Part shown: positions 35,331-50,300 of the stretch, piece by piece
Layout: every line of letters begins with the position of its first letter
Numbering within the stretch: the stretch's first letter is position 1
NCBI GenBank assembly: GCA_963402885.1
Contig: OY727097.1
Location: 20,770,001-20,834,000 of the forward strand
DNA length: 64,000 bases
Direction: 5' to 3'
Source: Antedon bifida
Taxonomy: Eukaryota > Echinodermata > Crinoidea > Comatulida > Antedonidae
Notes under the pieces: generated by a model
The model's input: only the letters and a program-made list of their open reading frames with translations
Databases searched by the model: none
Told to the model about the DNA's origin: nothing
Position numbers and translations under genes: made by a program

Positions 35331-38300
35331 TTATAAATTCTTACTTCTTATTTCTAATGGAAGCCATAGATTGTAAAAGATGTTCATCATTTTATCATCA
35401 ATAGTCCTCAAAATCTGTTTTACTGTTCCCTTTATGCGACCTATTTTAAATCCTTCTTTAAGACTTTATGATGAGCTCAATGTAATTTGTGTCATTTGAT
35501 GGATATAAAAAACATGTTGTTTATATTTAGATAAATGCAACCATATTTTAAAGACTTTTGTATACCTTCTGTACTGGACTCTTATATGATAGTTTGTTTG
35601 TTGTGGGCAATCCCAATCCAGTTGCGGACTTTCCTCTTGGTAACTTATGAACTTCATTGACAATGAATTGCACACCATCTTCAGTATTAATACGCTAAAC
35701 AAATTATAAAACATAACATTGTATTTAAATATTTAATACTTCTTCTGATTCCTTCTTCCATTCCTAAGAAATAAAGGGTGCTACAACATTTACAAAATAA
35801 TTGTTCCTAACCACAAAAGAATAAATCATGTATAACAAATAGGTTTAGTTTCAAAGGACAATTATTGCACACACCTGTCCTTTGAAAAGGTTATTTGCAT
35901 CTGCAGGTGATATATTGACTTTGCAAATTTGTCTTGCCTGCCTAGCCATTGTATTGTAACCTTTTTCGGATTTAGGCTCCATCTTAATCACTTTTGCAGC
36001 TACATATGACGGTGTCTTTGATATCAGCTCTGGTGGCACAAGTGCAGTCTTACCAGCAATAACAACTTTCTGAGGATGTGGACTAAGATCAGGAAAGTCA
36101 CAACCTGTTAGGGAAGAACTTTCAAGAGCTTTAACTGATGTCTCTCTAGATATATCATTTGGATCCTGAATTGTTTCTTCTGATATTGCAGTTGGTAGTT
36201 GAGATGTCTTAAAATGAATCAAACTACTGGAGGATTCTTCTTCTTTATTCTTGAGCTTTGATGTACAACACTGTGTAGACTCGTTGCTGGAAGATCTAGT
36301 TGTAACATCAGTTTCATAAACATCTTCTACAATACAAAGGCCACTGGTGTTAGGGCTAACATGTTCAAAGTCAGTGACAACTGGTTGTGCTCCAGCACTG
36401 TTTAGTTCAGAGTAGACAACATTTACTGCCTTCTCCAGCTGTGGAACACTATATCCTGATAAACAAATCAACAAGTTAATATTGCACCCACCAAAGAAAT
36501 AAGTCAATTTTATAGAAAGTAGAACACTTTAAACATTTTTTCAAGAGAGAGTAATGTTGTTGTTGTTGATTTATACAACCAAGTAAAACTACCTACTTGC
36601 TGAATATTCTTCTTCTATTTGGCGATTCATGAGTTGTTGCTCAGCATTAGCCATGCTAGTTGCTTCAATCCTATACAGCAAGTATTCATTGTACAGCATA
36701 TGCAATAGATGATATGAACCTGCCATTCGTTAACAATATAAGATTATTTTGACAGTACTATCAAAGACAGTAGTATGGGCATGTTTCTGCCATGAGAAAA
36801 CAACCAGTTGGTTGGAAGCAGACAAATTTTAAAGAATCTGTTCTCAAAATAATGTTTGTGTGTTGGAACACCATTTAAGCCAGTCTGTTGCTGTACACCG
36901 TCAATTACTTTGACTAACCCATAATGTAATGTTCATTTAAAACTACATTCTACAAACTTTTTATATCATGGCCAAAAATCCTATTCCCGGAACTAAACCA
37001 CCGAGCTGGACCAACGTAGAAGCTAATATAAAAGAGTCTGCCAGAACAGACCTCTAGGTCCCTGGAGACTTTTAGATCCAACAGCCAATCAGGAAAAAAT
37101 TCAGTGCAGCCTTGGGGTTTCCCCCTTTTCAATGCACATGACACATGTTGTGTGGCATCACAGTTCATACAGGATTTTACATTATATCGCAATGTAACTA
37201 ACGCAATACTTCTGAAATCTTAGCCACACATATAAATGCTGTTTTTTATAAAAGGTCATATTTTCACTTGGATGTCACCTTGTGAAAATATAGCCTTTCA
37301 TCTTTCACCTCTTGAAATTATTTGTACCATCACACTCATAAACATTCATTATTTGTATGTTATTATTCACAGTATTAATATTATACTTGTCTTTTACATT
37401 TTAGCAACCCTGGGTCAGGTATCTTTGCTACTAAAACATATTAAGTAATAATAATAGATAGATTTAATAATAATAATATAATAATAATAATATAATACTA
37501 GATAGATTTATATAGTGCAAATAAACGATGTCTCTATGCGCTCGACAATAAAGAAAAAAAGTGGAAACCAAAAGGAACAGAACAAAAAGACAAAAACACC
37601 AAGCTAGCACCAAAACTGGAGTATGGGGATACACCATCACGGCTAACTGGGGATCAGTGTGTAAGTAACCCAGTTAGCATCATTAAATTCTTGATCTTTT
37701 CAGGGATCCGGTGCCTCCTAGCCTAGTCAGAAAACAACAACAGGCAATAAAGGTGAACAAAAGCAAAAATAAAAAAGGGATTACAACGATGCGAACAAAT
37801 AAGTCTTAAGACGCAGCTTGAAAAGGTTGACAGTTGCAGACTCACGGATATCGACAGGAAGATTGTTCCAGTCATCATTAAATGTTGTTAAGCTGCATTT
37901 TGTTTTAGAAGAATTAAACATTATACACTGCAAATACATACCAAAGCTACTGGCACTTCTTAGAGTATGATCCCGGAGGACTAGCTCAGAAATAGATGAT
38001 ACATACAATAGAAAGTTTTGCATTGACTTCTCTTCAGTTTCTGATGTCTGAAATGATAAAATTGACATTTTTTTCTATTGCAAACCATTCTAGTAGTGTG
38101 TATTAGTGTGTATTATAAAAACAACAACCCGATTTAATTACAGAAGTGTTGGGTTCTTAAAGAAACTTGCCTTGTCAACAAATGCTTTCATTACTTCATT
38201 GATCCAATCAACATGTTGTTCAACTGTTGCTTTTTGCTCTAGCAAACCTTCAAACTCTTGAAAATCTTTTTTGAAAAAAAAACAACCAAAATCAATTTTA

Positions 38301-41300
38301 GACTGAAAAGCCATGTACTGTATGCTGTTCTAAATTGCCTCAATGATTATATCCAAAATACATCATAAACCATGAAAAACTCAAATGAAAATTTGGGTTA
38401 GAAAAAAAAATTCCTTAAGAATTAAGAATGGTAAACTTACATCCATATACTTAAAACAAACTTTAGCCCATGTTGGAACTATGACTTAACTAAGTTGATT
38501 AACTAAATCGATTCATAAAAGAAGTAGAAGTTTGTAGTCGATTTGATACACATGCATACATGGAAATTTCCACTAAACAAAGTTAAGTCAAACTTCAACA
38601 TCTACAAAAAAAACCATTTCTGACACAATGTAAACATTAAGAAATATTTCTTACAAAAAACGTCGCTAGACTTATTGTTCTTCCTTCATTAAATGATGCT
38701 TTTATTGGATATTCTATTTACCACTGAATTAAGAATTAGTAAAATACAGATAAAACACATCGTTGGTCATTGATGAGATACGGACGTGTTTAACTGAGCT
38801 CCCACTCACCGGTTCTAACTACTCTCAAATCTATAATCAAAATCAACTACGATAGATTTTAATATTATTGTTTTACTAAATTTTCCTTGGATTTTTGCTT
38901 GATCTTATACAACACCTTAAATGATCATGGCCGATGCGGAAGTGTCCACTGGCGGGAAAAATAAATTGGACTAGGTGGAGGAAAAATTAAACTGAAATTG
39001 ATAGAAGATGCCATCAAGACTCATATTGATAAATCCACTGAAGGTAATTCTGATTTTATTATCAACTTCGCTAAACAAATTGCTAGTCTTGTGAAAGATG
39101 AGTTGGAAAAGCAATTAAAACAGGAACTAAAACGTTCCATACTAATGACATCATCGATAGCCTTAAATATGACCTAATAAAGCTATAAGGATAGGGTTGA
39201 CGTACTCGAGCGGGAAGTTCGAGACATGAAAGATGCACAGGACGAAGCTGAACAATACAGCAGGAGAAATTGCCTGGTCATAATGGGCGTGGAAGAGAAG
39301 CAGGGAGAAAACACGGACACACTGGTAGGAAAAGAGGCCTGGCTATAGTAAACACAGGGGAATCATCGTCAAATTCTGTAGTTACAAAAACGCAACGAAG
39401 CCTACAGGGCTAAGCGGAAACTAAAGGGGAAAAAGTCGGGTAATAATTTGGTTATATGTAAGTAATAGCTTCTGCGCGTTGATACTGTTTTGTAGGTAAA
39501 TATACTAATGAATATCAGCTTGAGCTAAAATTTATATTTAATGCTTAAATTCGACCAGTGCCATAGCTCAATATTATGGTCATGTTTTTCATAAATATTT
39601 GAAAATCATTTTATCAGCGATATAGCTGCCTTTGCAGAATAAGAAATCGTTTGCGATTTATTTAAGGAAAATGTTTTAGTTTAGTGTTTAGTGACTTACA
39701 ATTACATCATTAAATTGCTTGAACTATGACTGTTTGTTTTAAGAATACAGGTGTTTGATTTAAAATGACAGTAACAAATACATTTATCAAGATTTGTAAA
39801 CTCATTACAATATGAAATGCTGGAAATAAATGTTCTGTAAATATTTAAACAGGCAATGGCTAAAAACAACTATGGCAATAAATATAGCCTGAAATAATAA
39901 TCACCATTAACAAAATAAAACCAAACCCCTAAAACTCAGCAATTCTCCCAAAACCAGAATTGTATTTTGCTCCCAAAAGATCCTGAATTCAGACTATTTG
40001 GAATGCTTTTCTGCATAAACCAATGCTACACTGTACTAGGGTTGGGAGAATTAACTGTACTGCCTATCATTTAGAATAAATAACACAAAGTGAAACAATA
40101 TTAATCATAGAATGTATCAACATGCTATCAGTAAACTCATGGCATTGTGTTATTATAACATATGGAAAAATTAGTAGGGAAATCATTATGAATTAGTTAA
40201 TTAGTGAGTAGAAATATACATGACCTAATGCCTAGACATTTTTTGTTTAGATTAAATTTACTTGAAAAATGAATGTTTCATCAAGCAATTGTATTCAATC
40301 AAATAAACATTTATTTTCTTCAACTTTGGGTTAGGTAATTAAACCATGTTATCTTTTTATGTTTTGTTAGAGTAAAAAAAATGTTTTCATTTAGTTTCAT
40401 CTACATTAACAAAACAAAACAAAGTTATAGGATTTAAAGTGTTTTAAATGTTTATTAATATAGAAAATGTTTATTATAATTATGTAGCTGGGTTTAAACA
40501 TCTTACAGGTACTCAATTTAGGCCTGTCCTCTATCTTTACATCTACTATTAACCAATCTATCTGTCTTCTTAAATTTTCCAGGTCAGTCTTTTCTTTCCA
40601 GTCAGCTTGCATCATTTTAACTGCCCTGGAATTATCTAGGATGCTCCTTGTAGCCTAAGTCAGCAATTGAGGATGGTCAAAATAGATGACAGTTAATACT
40701 ATACAATATCATGTACAGTACCATCCACAAAACATGTACCATACCCACGCAGTTTTCAGGGAGGGCAACTGACCTCCACAACCGCGCCACGTACCATATA
40801 AATTAAGATCAGTCAATGAATTTCCTCTACCAAAGTGCAATGCAATAGATCAAAGAACTTCATTATTACTGGTAATTTTAATGGTTGGTAGATGGTTTTC
40901 CTTGCGCAGTCTGGTACTAAGATTTATACTTAGATTTATTGTAATTGTTTCCCTTATTTATAATTTAAATAATTCGTAATTTTGTATATATTTTCTTAAT
41001 TTGTTGAATTGTTCAACTTCAATTTTATTTAAATTTTTGTTTTAAAAATTGCAATAAAGTTTTTATCTATAAATCATTGGGGGTCAAATATAGCATTTTG
41101 AACAGCCTTTAGGATAGGCTAATCTAAAACATTTTAATGCAAAAAGACTGTCGTCCGTTAACGAGTTATGAAATGTTGGTCTTTGAAAAATAATATTGTC
41201 GCCGTGTTATTTGGTTACGCTTTGTTCATATTTTGTCATCATCAAAGATATCTTTCATATCGTGATGATAAAGTCGAATTTCGGGTTACGTTCCTGGCCT

Positions 41301-44300
41301 TCCTGTGTGCTTTGCATCTCATTATTAATTAACCCACTTAGCTTTACTAATGTTCAAATAAATGTGATCACCGAGCTTAATAACAGCAAATATGCGAATG
41401 TGCTGAAAACAACAGTGTGTTCGGACAGTAGTTCAATTATGGTCATGTGTTTAAATGTTTATGCTTTTGTTTTCTTATATTTTATTGATATTATATAATT
41501 TGAAATTAAGATGACATTTAAATTGAACATACAAATACAATTTAAATGTACCACAGAACGTCTGAACCTCATTTTATATCAAAATATTCTGGCGGGGCGG
41601 ATCAGGGGTAGCGATTGCTTTGCGCTAACATTTTTGGCAAAAGCCAAAATTAGATACGGGGGAGAAAAAAAAATAGACACGCCACTGTACAAGTAGCTGT
41701 TCCGTCAATGCTGGATGATACGTTCGGCTTGTCACCGACTCCCTTCGACCTATTATGTGAGTACGACTTTGAGCGCCATTTCATTACAGACTGGGGAAGT
41801 TCCAAGAATCAATGCGAGCACACTGCCAGCTCGGCAAGGCAGTAAGGTATCATTTACCCAAAATCGTTTTGGCTCGAATATTTGGTGTCTAAGCTATAGT
41901 ATGCCAGATTTTTTTTGTCCCAAATATGCAGATGTGATAAAAAGATGGTTCCTAAAATTTAGTCCAACTATAGTATATAAGCCTACATTGTTTAGTAATT
42001 ATTAGTGATGTTACACAGAGCTATAAATTCATGGTTTAATAGTTGCTATAATAATAAGCTTTATTCACGGACACTAAACTGAAATTACAATGAAACAATG
42101 ATACACTTACTAACTATGGTAAGCCAAAGGCACATGCTACTTACTATACTTGGTCCTGTTAGTCAGGTGGCTTAGAGACTTAATCGTCACATGGTGGACA
42201 AAAGCATCAAATTTGGCATTAGGCTTCTTTTAGAAGTGCTGTTCTATTTTATAATAGTATTTGTTATGTATTAAAATGTGTTATATTTGCTGATTTCAGG
42301 CACTTCACGTAAATTTATCTGAACTTTAGATATTTAATGTTTTGCTGTTTCATTTGCCTATATGCGACTTCTGCAACCAATGAAATATGATTTTCCAATT
42401 TACTGTTGGCCATTTTGGATTTTGGCCGCCATCTTGACAAATATATACGATCAGTGGCTCCTAGGCAAAAATCAATTGGTAGGTCCCAAGAAAGCTTTTG
42501 TTCGCCATGTAACAATTTCCTCAAAATTTGTTGTTAAGCCACCTGACTATGTAGTCATTTGAAGGATTCCACAGTTTTTGCAGAAATTGTATCTTCTCAT
42601 GAGGTTTTACCCAATCAGCAAAACGATCTAACAATTGTGTAGTGCACAAACACTTTTTTTTAAATCCATTCTGGTCACAGGATATGATGTTGTTGTTGTC
42701 AACAAAATCAATCAGTACTTTTCAAATAATTTTTTTCCATTAATTTAGTAACTTGACTTGAATATGGGAGTCACATTTGCATCTCTCCAATCATGCGAAA
42801 TTGCTGCAGTGAAGAAAGAATGCTGGAATATCATAGCAAGTAGAACATCAAAATTTAAAACTTAAATATCTTCAGATTTCTTATCAGGTAGGCATTGTTT
42901 AGTTCTTGCCATTTCCATTTCTTCTGGTTCTGGCCTTATTAATTAATTCCGGAGAGCTTCCCTTAATTTTAGATTGTCCTGTCTTTTGTAAAATATATAG
43001 GGTACTAAAAAAGGTTTCTTTGAGTCAAATGGTAGATTTTATTGATGAACCAGATGTCCATTCTTAACTGTTTGCCATTTGGCCTCATTTGTCGGGAAAA
43101 CTACTTTTATGAAAACCTCATCTGAAATTTAAATGTTGCGCACGATTATCAGAAGAAAAAAATTAGTTCATTGTAGTCTGCAGGCCTTTTTGGCATATGT
43201 TTTTTAAAAATAGGAAGTGCATAATGTTATGCAACCCTTTTAAAAAAATCGTTGGCCACACTGATCATAACATGCACCTTTGGTCTACCATAAAAACTAT
43301 TAGGCGCTTATCATGGTCAATCAGTTAAATCTTAAATGAGCTCTGTGAAAGTAACATTGCTAATAATTACATACTTACAGCACATTAAGTATATTCTAAA
43401 TAATGTAGGCCTAAAATTGCTGGACTATTATTAATCACACAGAATGTATGTATGGAATGTATTTTAGGAACCATGGTTTTATCATATCTACACGCCGTGG
43501 TGCAACCAGCGGGGGATTAAACGTATGTTTACATAATGATCTAGTTCACGACCTTTTTCCAAACAAATTTTCGATGACCACTTCAGTATGCTATACCATG
43601 AGTTCCGACTTTTAACAGGAAGTAGCTGCTAAACAGTTACGTAATCAACGGAATATTGACAAGTTTTTTCCCCGAATATATTTCATGGACAGTACGAATG
43701 CAAGAGTAGATGTTTTCTGGATAGTACTGTACAGTAGCACAATGTGCATTGAAGACTAGGCTACTTCTCTACATCAAATACATGTGAAAGCACTGTCATA
43801 CTGTAGATCAAAGATTACTAAAAGCCCCTTTAAACCCTTAATGAAATTGACCTAAACATGTATTTGATGGCAGCAAAGATGTTTTATCAAAAAGTAATTA
43901 ATTCAGTATAAAAAGGTTAATAACTAATAATTTCCATACTTTTTGCTTTTAAAATATATGTATCTGTGTCCTATTATATACTCCTTAGTTCAATAGAATT
44001 CTTACCTGGGCAATATGAGAAAGGCTTGATTTTCTGACAAGCAATTTCACAAAACTTGTTGCAGCTGTAAACAAAATACATTTAAAATATATAATATTTT
44101 TCTATTTAAAATTGCAATGCATGTTTGTGTGTAAATTTTCAATAATGGTACAGATACTGTAGTACAGTCAATGTGAATGGGTACACTTTTTTATTTTCAT
44201 CATTTTCACAATAATTTTTAGAATATAATAGCATTTTATGTATTCTGAGATGTATTTTTTAAGATGGCTAAATGAACAAAAGCAAAATTGTGCGCATGCA

Positions 44301-47300
44301 TTTCTCTCTTAGGATGTGTAGGCCTACCCTCTACGTGTGGACGTGTGGTGGTTATAGTGTGGAGGAGATGGTCTGTGACCATCACTCAGTTTTACAAGTG
44401 ATTTTAAAAGGGGAATTCCTGAAAGTGTAAACATGAAAGCGACTGCCACTGTCATAGTCTGACAGAAATTGTTATTAGTTGGCTGCAGTGTATCTAAAAT
44501 CAGGCCTATTTTAAAGTATAAGAGTGATTTCCGATAACCTGGTGCTCTTTTTTTAATCCAAATTTTATATATTTTGTCACTGGATAAAATTAATTTTGCA
44601 TGTTAACACCTGTCCCGAAGCTCTAACCTATTGGTGTTTCTACATTATATTATAACTGCATGCTTTACTACATAAACGGTGGAGTGTTGTACATTATGGT
44701 TGTTACTACATTACTATACTAGAGCACTTTCCTGTATATTTTGTGGATAGTACACCTTAGATAGGCCTCATAGTGTAAGTACTTACAGTCAAAAATCACC
44801 TTCACCGCGGCATAAGCTCGTACCCTAATGATATTTACACAGTATGTTAGAATATATTGGAAAGTTTGATAAAAGTATGACGATGAGGGCGCACTATATT
44901 TTATGGAAGGCCTTTTATTTGAACATTTTTAAACACATTTTTGTAAATATTTAAGTTTATATTTGGATTTCTTTATAGGTTATGTATTTTATTATATACT
45001 GTAATGTATTGTAAACTATACTTAAATTATTGTAAAAACTGTCAATTAGTGTAGGTTTTATAAAAATATTTTCTCGCTAAATCCCAGATTTAGAACAAAG
45101 CAACATCAAGAAATGATCTTTACAATATTCTGAACATACTTCATTAGGGTACTTACTTATGTAGGAGTATCACATAGATAAAAATAACAAATAAATATTT
45201 TATTATGATGATTTTACAGATGTATTCTCACACTGTTTGAATACTCCATGAATGTGTTTTTGTTTATATACTATAATAGAGTGCTATTAACACATTCTGT
45301 GTTGTGAAAAAAAATAATTTAATAATACTGTCAATGATGATGATCAAAATAATGTATTACTGCTGATACTGTACTGTTTTCAAAGAATATTTATCAACCC
45401 TAAATCATTACCAATACATACAGTGGTGGGGTGAGTTATTTATGTTAGATTTATTGTAATGTAAAAATGGGTATTCACATTGATGAAAGTGATCAGCAGT
45501 AACATTTGACATTGACAAAATATATTGAAATGTGTTGAAAATACGGATTCTACACAATTGGCACTCCCGGTAGAAACAAAACAACATATTCTTGCAATTC
45601 ATGGAAAATATGCGAATAGTGCAAGAATGTCTGTAAAATCCTCATGATTTATTTGTTATTTTTTCCTGTGAAGTTTGGAGTCGATACAAGACAGGTGTGA
45701 AAGTGCACCCGATGACCTAGCAATTGTAAAATGAAGAACTCAATCGCAAAATTGCAACGACGATCAACATTTTTTGGGGGGCCTGAGCCGACTTGGCTTC
45801 CCTATGAGGTAGTGTAATGAGTAACAACCAACAAAGTTTACCTTGATTCTTGGCCTCAAACACTTTCTTTGGTAGTTTTTGTATGTATTTACTTAACTTG
45901 CTTCTAAAGTCCTTGGCAAAGATTCTAACTGCTTTTAAGAGGCTGTCAACAAATAAGCATATAGTCAGTTCAATATTAAATTAATAGGAAGTTAATGCAG
46001 ATGATTTTCTATTAGAAATAACATTCTATCTAAAATCAAAAGAGTACCAAACAGTGTGTATGTTGTGGCTAAAGAAGAAACTAACCTTTGTGGTACCTCT
46101 TGAGTTGTACCAGGAATGAGAATGCCAATAATGGTCTTGTAGAGAAGTATATCACAGAAATAGATAGTTCCTGCCAAAGAAGGCATTTGAAGCAACTGGA
46201 GATTGGAAACACTCAGATCTTGCCAGAAGCTCATAATTATACTGTATATCTGTGCATAAAAAGTACATCTTATGTTTAAATAAACATACATACACAATGC
46301 AGAAGGCACGCTGCCAATCCACCTTGATTCCTAACCTGGCCATAGCTTGTGCCGATGTAGTACTGCACCAACAGTATGATAATTTAGAAAACGTGAAGTA
46401 GCTTCTCACCCAAGAATTACTTACTCACATTTACTCAATATTATTTAAATTTATGTCAAGGGCAAAATATCTGTCCATAACTTAGCTCTGTGATTCTTAA
46501 TTTAATCTTAAAACTAGAATAAAGGGCACTGCGAGAGTGCACTACTGTAAAATTCCGCTACATAAGATTTCTCCCGAAAATATATGTATTTTTTATTTTT
46601 GTGTCTAATGCTAATATTTAGGCTAATTTCACTACAACCTTGTTATATATTCAGCCTTACACAGTTGAGATCCCTGGTTCAAGTCCTGCTGAGGATCCTT
46701 TTTTTTTCATCATCCTTATTTTTTTTTATATTTTATTATTTTTTATTATTATTATTATTTTATAAAGTTATGTTAAGACTGCTTAGTACTAGATCGCCGG
46801 CTTTTGAAATTGTCTTCTATCTTTTAACAGTAGTAAGTCTGAAAATAATAATAAGTGGTCCAGAATTGGGATCCTGGTCCGGATTGCCTCCAAAATTTAA
46901 TGGAGTGGTCCTTGATCACAAATCTATCTGTGATTTTAATTTGGTAAAGATCTGCTAACAAACAAATAGACAAATAAAAGCACTCAGAAACTGAGTGAAG
47001 TACTTGGCAAAATATATCCACAGAGAGGGAGCATGTTTGTAGATACATTTTTTTGCTTTAGATATTAGCTTTACATGGTTTAAATCCTGCTGGGGTTTAT
47101 AATTTAATACAAACAAACTCCGGTATTGCAACAATGACCTTTCTGAAATCAAGATTGACCAGAACAATGGTCGAGGATAGCGTGAAGCTGTGCTGATTTG
47201 CCTTAACCCATGGAGTAAGCTTAACCGCTCGGCCAGTCGACTAATATTTTTGTCCATGTCAAAGAATATATCCATGTTAAAAGAATACAGAAAGCGTGCT

Positions 47301-50300
47301 ATTTAATATGTCATACGAAAGATAAGTTTTTGACCAATATATTAATTTTCCTGAAAAAATCCTGAAATAAAAAATTACACATGCTGGTACTAAAAAACTA
47401 ACTACCAACTAACAATAGTTTAATTTGAATAACAATAGAACAGCAACAGCAAAATCAAGCGGGTGAATTTGAGAAGAAATTGGTTTTTTAAAACCTGTAC
47501 TCGTATAAAAAAAACCTGTACATTAAATCAAATTACGTTTTTAATTTACAAATCACAAATTATAACTCTTGCCTCTAATTGTACAAAAATGAGGTTTTTT
47601 GGACAGGTAGTTCTCGAGAAAATGCAAGTTCAGTTACTTTAAAACTGCTCGCCGGCTTTTTAAAATTGTCTCCTATCTTTTAACACTAGCAGGTCTGAAA
47701 ATAATAACATTATTGTTAGTTGTGAAGTTATTAATAAACCGATTTTCTTGAATTTCAATAGTCTGTAAGTATATACCTGTCTACACCGAAAAAAATGATA
47801 ACTTAAAAATTGTAGGCGCTTTCGTGCTAACAAACATACAAAACAAATAGAGTACTGAACTTACAGTAACACACAAACAGACAAACAAACACATGCAATC
47901 GACTACATAACCTCCTGTGGCAGAGGAAAGATCAATATGTTTCAAAATCATCAACATCCTTAGGAATACTGAAACTTCAAAGAGAAATACTGAATAACAG
48001 AATGAGGTTATATTACTGTAGGCCAATCTTACCTCTGAAAATTTTCCCTTCAAAATGGCTTCAAGTAGAAGCTCACAATGGGTCCTGTACTCTGTTAGAA
48101 ATACATCCACCTAAAGAGTATAATTTTAATTGGTCAGATGATTTGCAATACTCTGACGTAACTTTATGCTTAATACTGAATACTCATTGTGAGTAATTCT
48201 CAGCTGGATGTTGATGTGGATTATGATAGTTATTTGTTACATGTACTAGTTTGTTACAGTTGTTACTTAACTGTTGGTATTGTTATTACAGTTGTTTCAG
48301 TTATTACAGTTGTTTCAGTTAATACGGTTGTTAGTTAATACAGTTGTTTCAGATATTACTGTTGTTACAGTTATTACTGTTGTTAGTTATTACAGTTCCT
48401 ACAGTTATCACTGTTGTCCAGTTATTACGGTTGTTACAGTTACTACTGTCATTTCAGTTATTACTGTTATTACAGTTGTTATAGTAACAGTTGTTTCAGT
48501 AATTACAGTTGTTTCACTTATATATATATATAATATATATAGCCTACATGAAAAAAGAATTCCCATTAACTAATAAATATACTGTACTGTATAATCTAGA
48601 ATAAAATTCAATACAATCCCAAATCCGATGTCCAATCTAGAAAGCAGTTATGCCATTATGTATATAAAGAATTGAAACATGATTTAATACCTGATGTATA
48701 TTTGCATTGAAAGGCAGCGATTTCAGCATGTATGCTTTAGGAAATTGAGGAAGCAAGGCTAGACCTAAGGCAGTGACTGGTGACAGACCACGATCAACTG
48801 CTTCCAAATCCTATTAATAAAAATATGGTAACTGCATGATATACTGTACATTGTAAAAAGGAATCATATTTTCACTGTGACATGGTGCATTGCTTGAAAA
48901 TAAGATTTGGTTAACCTAAAAAAAAATGCTAAATAAATACTGACGATACTAACTAAAGGTGAGCTTATTGTGGCAGCATGTATTGCCTCAGATTGGTTTT
49001 GATTTTCTGATTGAACTTTAGGCTTAGCGATTACTTCCACTTTGCTTGGTACAGTCCAACGTTTAGACATTTTTGGTTCAGGTGTAAAATGCTCTTTGCT
49101 GTGGCTAAGGTTTGAAGTTGGCTTCACTCGGATGCCATAATAGTGGTACTTTGATTGGCCTCGAATACCTAAACGTCGTGTTTTAAGGTTGATAAAAATT
49201 TGCCGGATGAGCTGTTTTGAAAAAAAAAAGAGGTTTATATTCTGTAACAAAGCATTCCTTATAATTCCACTGTTAGTTTAGGCAAAAAATCTGAAAAAAT
49301 GAGTTAGGAGGAGTGGAATGTTAGAGGCTGTCAACATGGCCAGATATCCTAATTAATCACTGATCACTCTAAGCCCTGTTGACACTTAATTTTTTGCTTC
49401 GTTTACAAATGGTTACCAATTTTATATAAAATGTGTAAAAAATCAGATAAAAATTAGGTATACTAGATAGTATGTACGCTCACTTACCATCTAGGTGCCT
49501 ACAGATGGTTCTCGAATACTCAGCATGAAAAAACTGGTGATTTCAACTCATTTAAACAAACCCAATTTTTGTTTTGTTTGTAACATTAAGGTTGAGGGAT
49601 GGGGAAGAGGATGGGTACAAAGAGAAACAATTTTTAAATATATTCTTTATCCACTTAGTAACGAAATAATTTTTTCATGTTTTATAGGCCTATAAATAAT
49701 ATACCACCAAATACAGTAAAACATTTGCGATTTAATACTTTGTTAAAACTGTCACTTTCATAGTCGTTTGAAATAGAAAATTATAAAACATTCGGTGTAT
49801 TTCCAAAATGTAGCCTATAATAAAAATTTTATTTTTAACACAAAAATACAACAAATCTAATACAAACTGTTTGTGTATCTACCTTATTTAGATCTGATTT
49901 TATGCACATTTTATATTAAAAAATTAAGTGTCAACAGGGCTTAGAGTGATCAAAAGGGATTAATTAGGATATCTGGCTATGTTGACTGCCTCTAACATTC
50001 CACTCCCACTACCTTGATTTCTAAGCATCTTTTCAAATTTTTGTCCTAGACGATAGCACATTCTATTGCAGATTTGTAATTTTATTATATTCAGACAAAA
50101 TTATCTTTTCTGTTGCAAAGAATGTGTTTACCTTTCCAAATGTTGCAGGATTAATAGGTTCAAAATTATTTGAAGAACAGAACTCTGTGTACTGGTCATA
50201 AACAACACACCTAGGAACACTGTATCCTTCACATGTCTCATAGTTTTCAATTAACCTGGTAAAAATGTCATTTTATTGTATCTTTTAATAGTGAACAAAA

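Noticed and set aside
37781-38068. Single minus-strand protein joining the RFX block [13 protein letters not shown] to [16 protein letters not shown]
   Set aside because: The second half is a LINE ORF2 end; a GT donor follows SSFG at 37942 and the true RFX continuation ([13 protein letters not shown]) is in exon 36597-36719.
47210-47260. tRNA-like word GACTGGCCGAGCGGTTAAGC on the minus strand
   Set aside because: It resembles the A-box part of a Leu/Ser tRNA, but no acceptor stem closes and no B box stands at the right distance on that strand, so it is not called as a tRNA gene.
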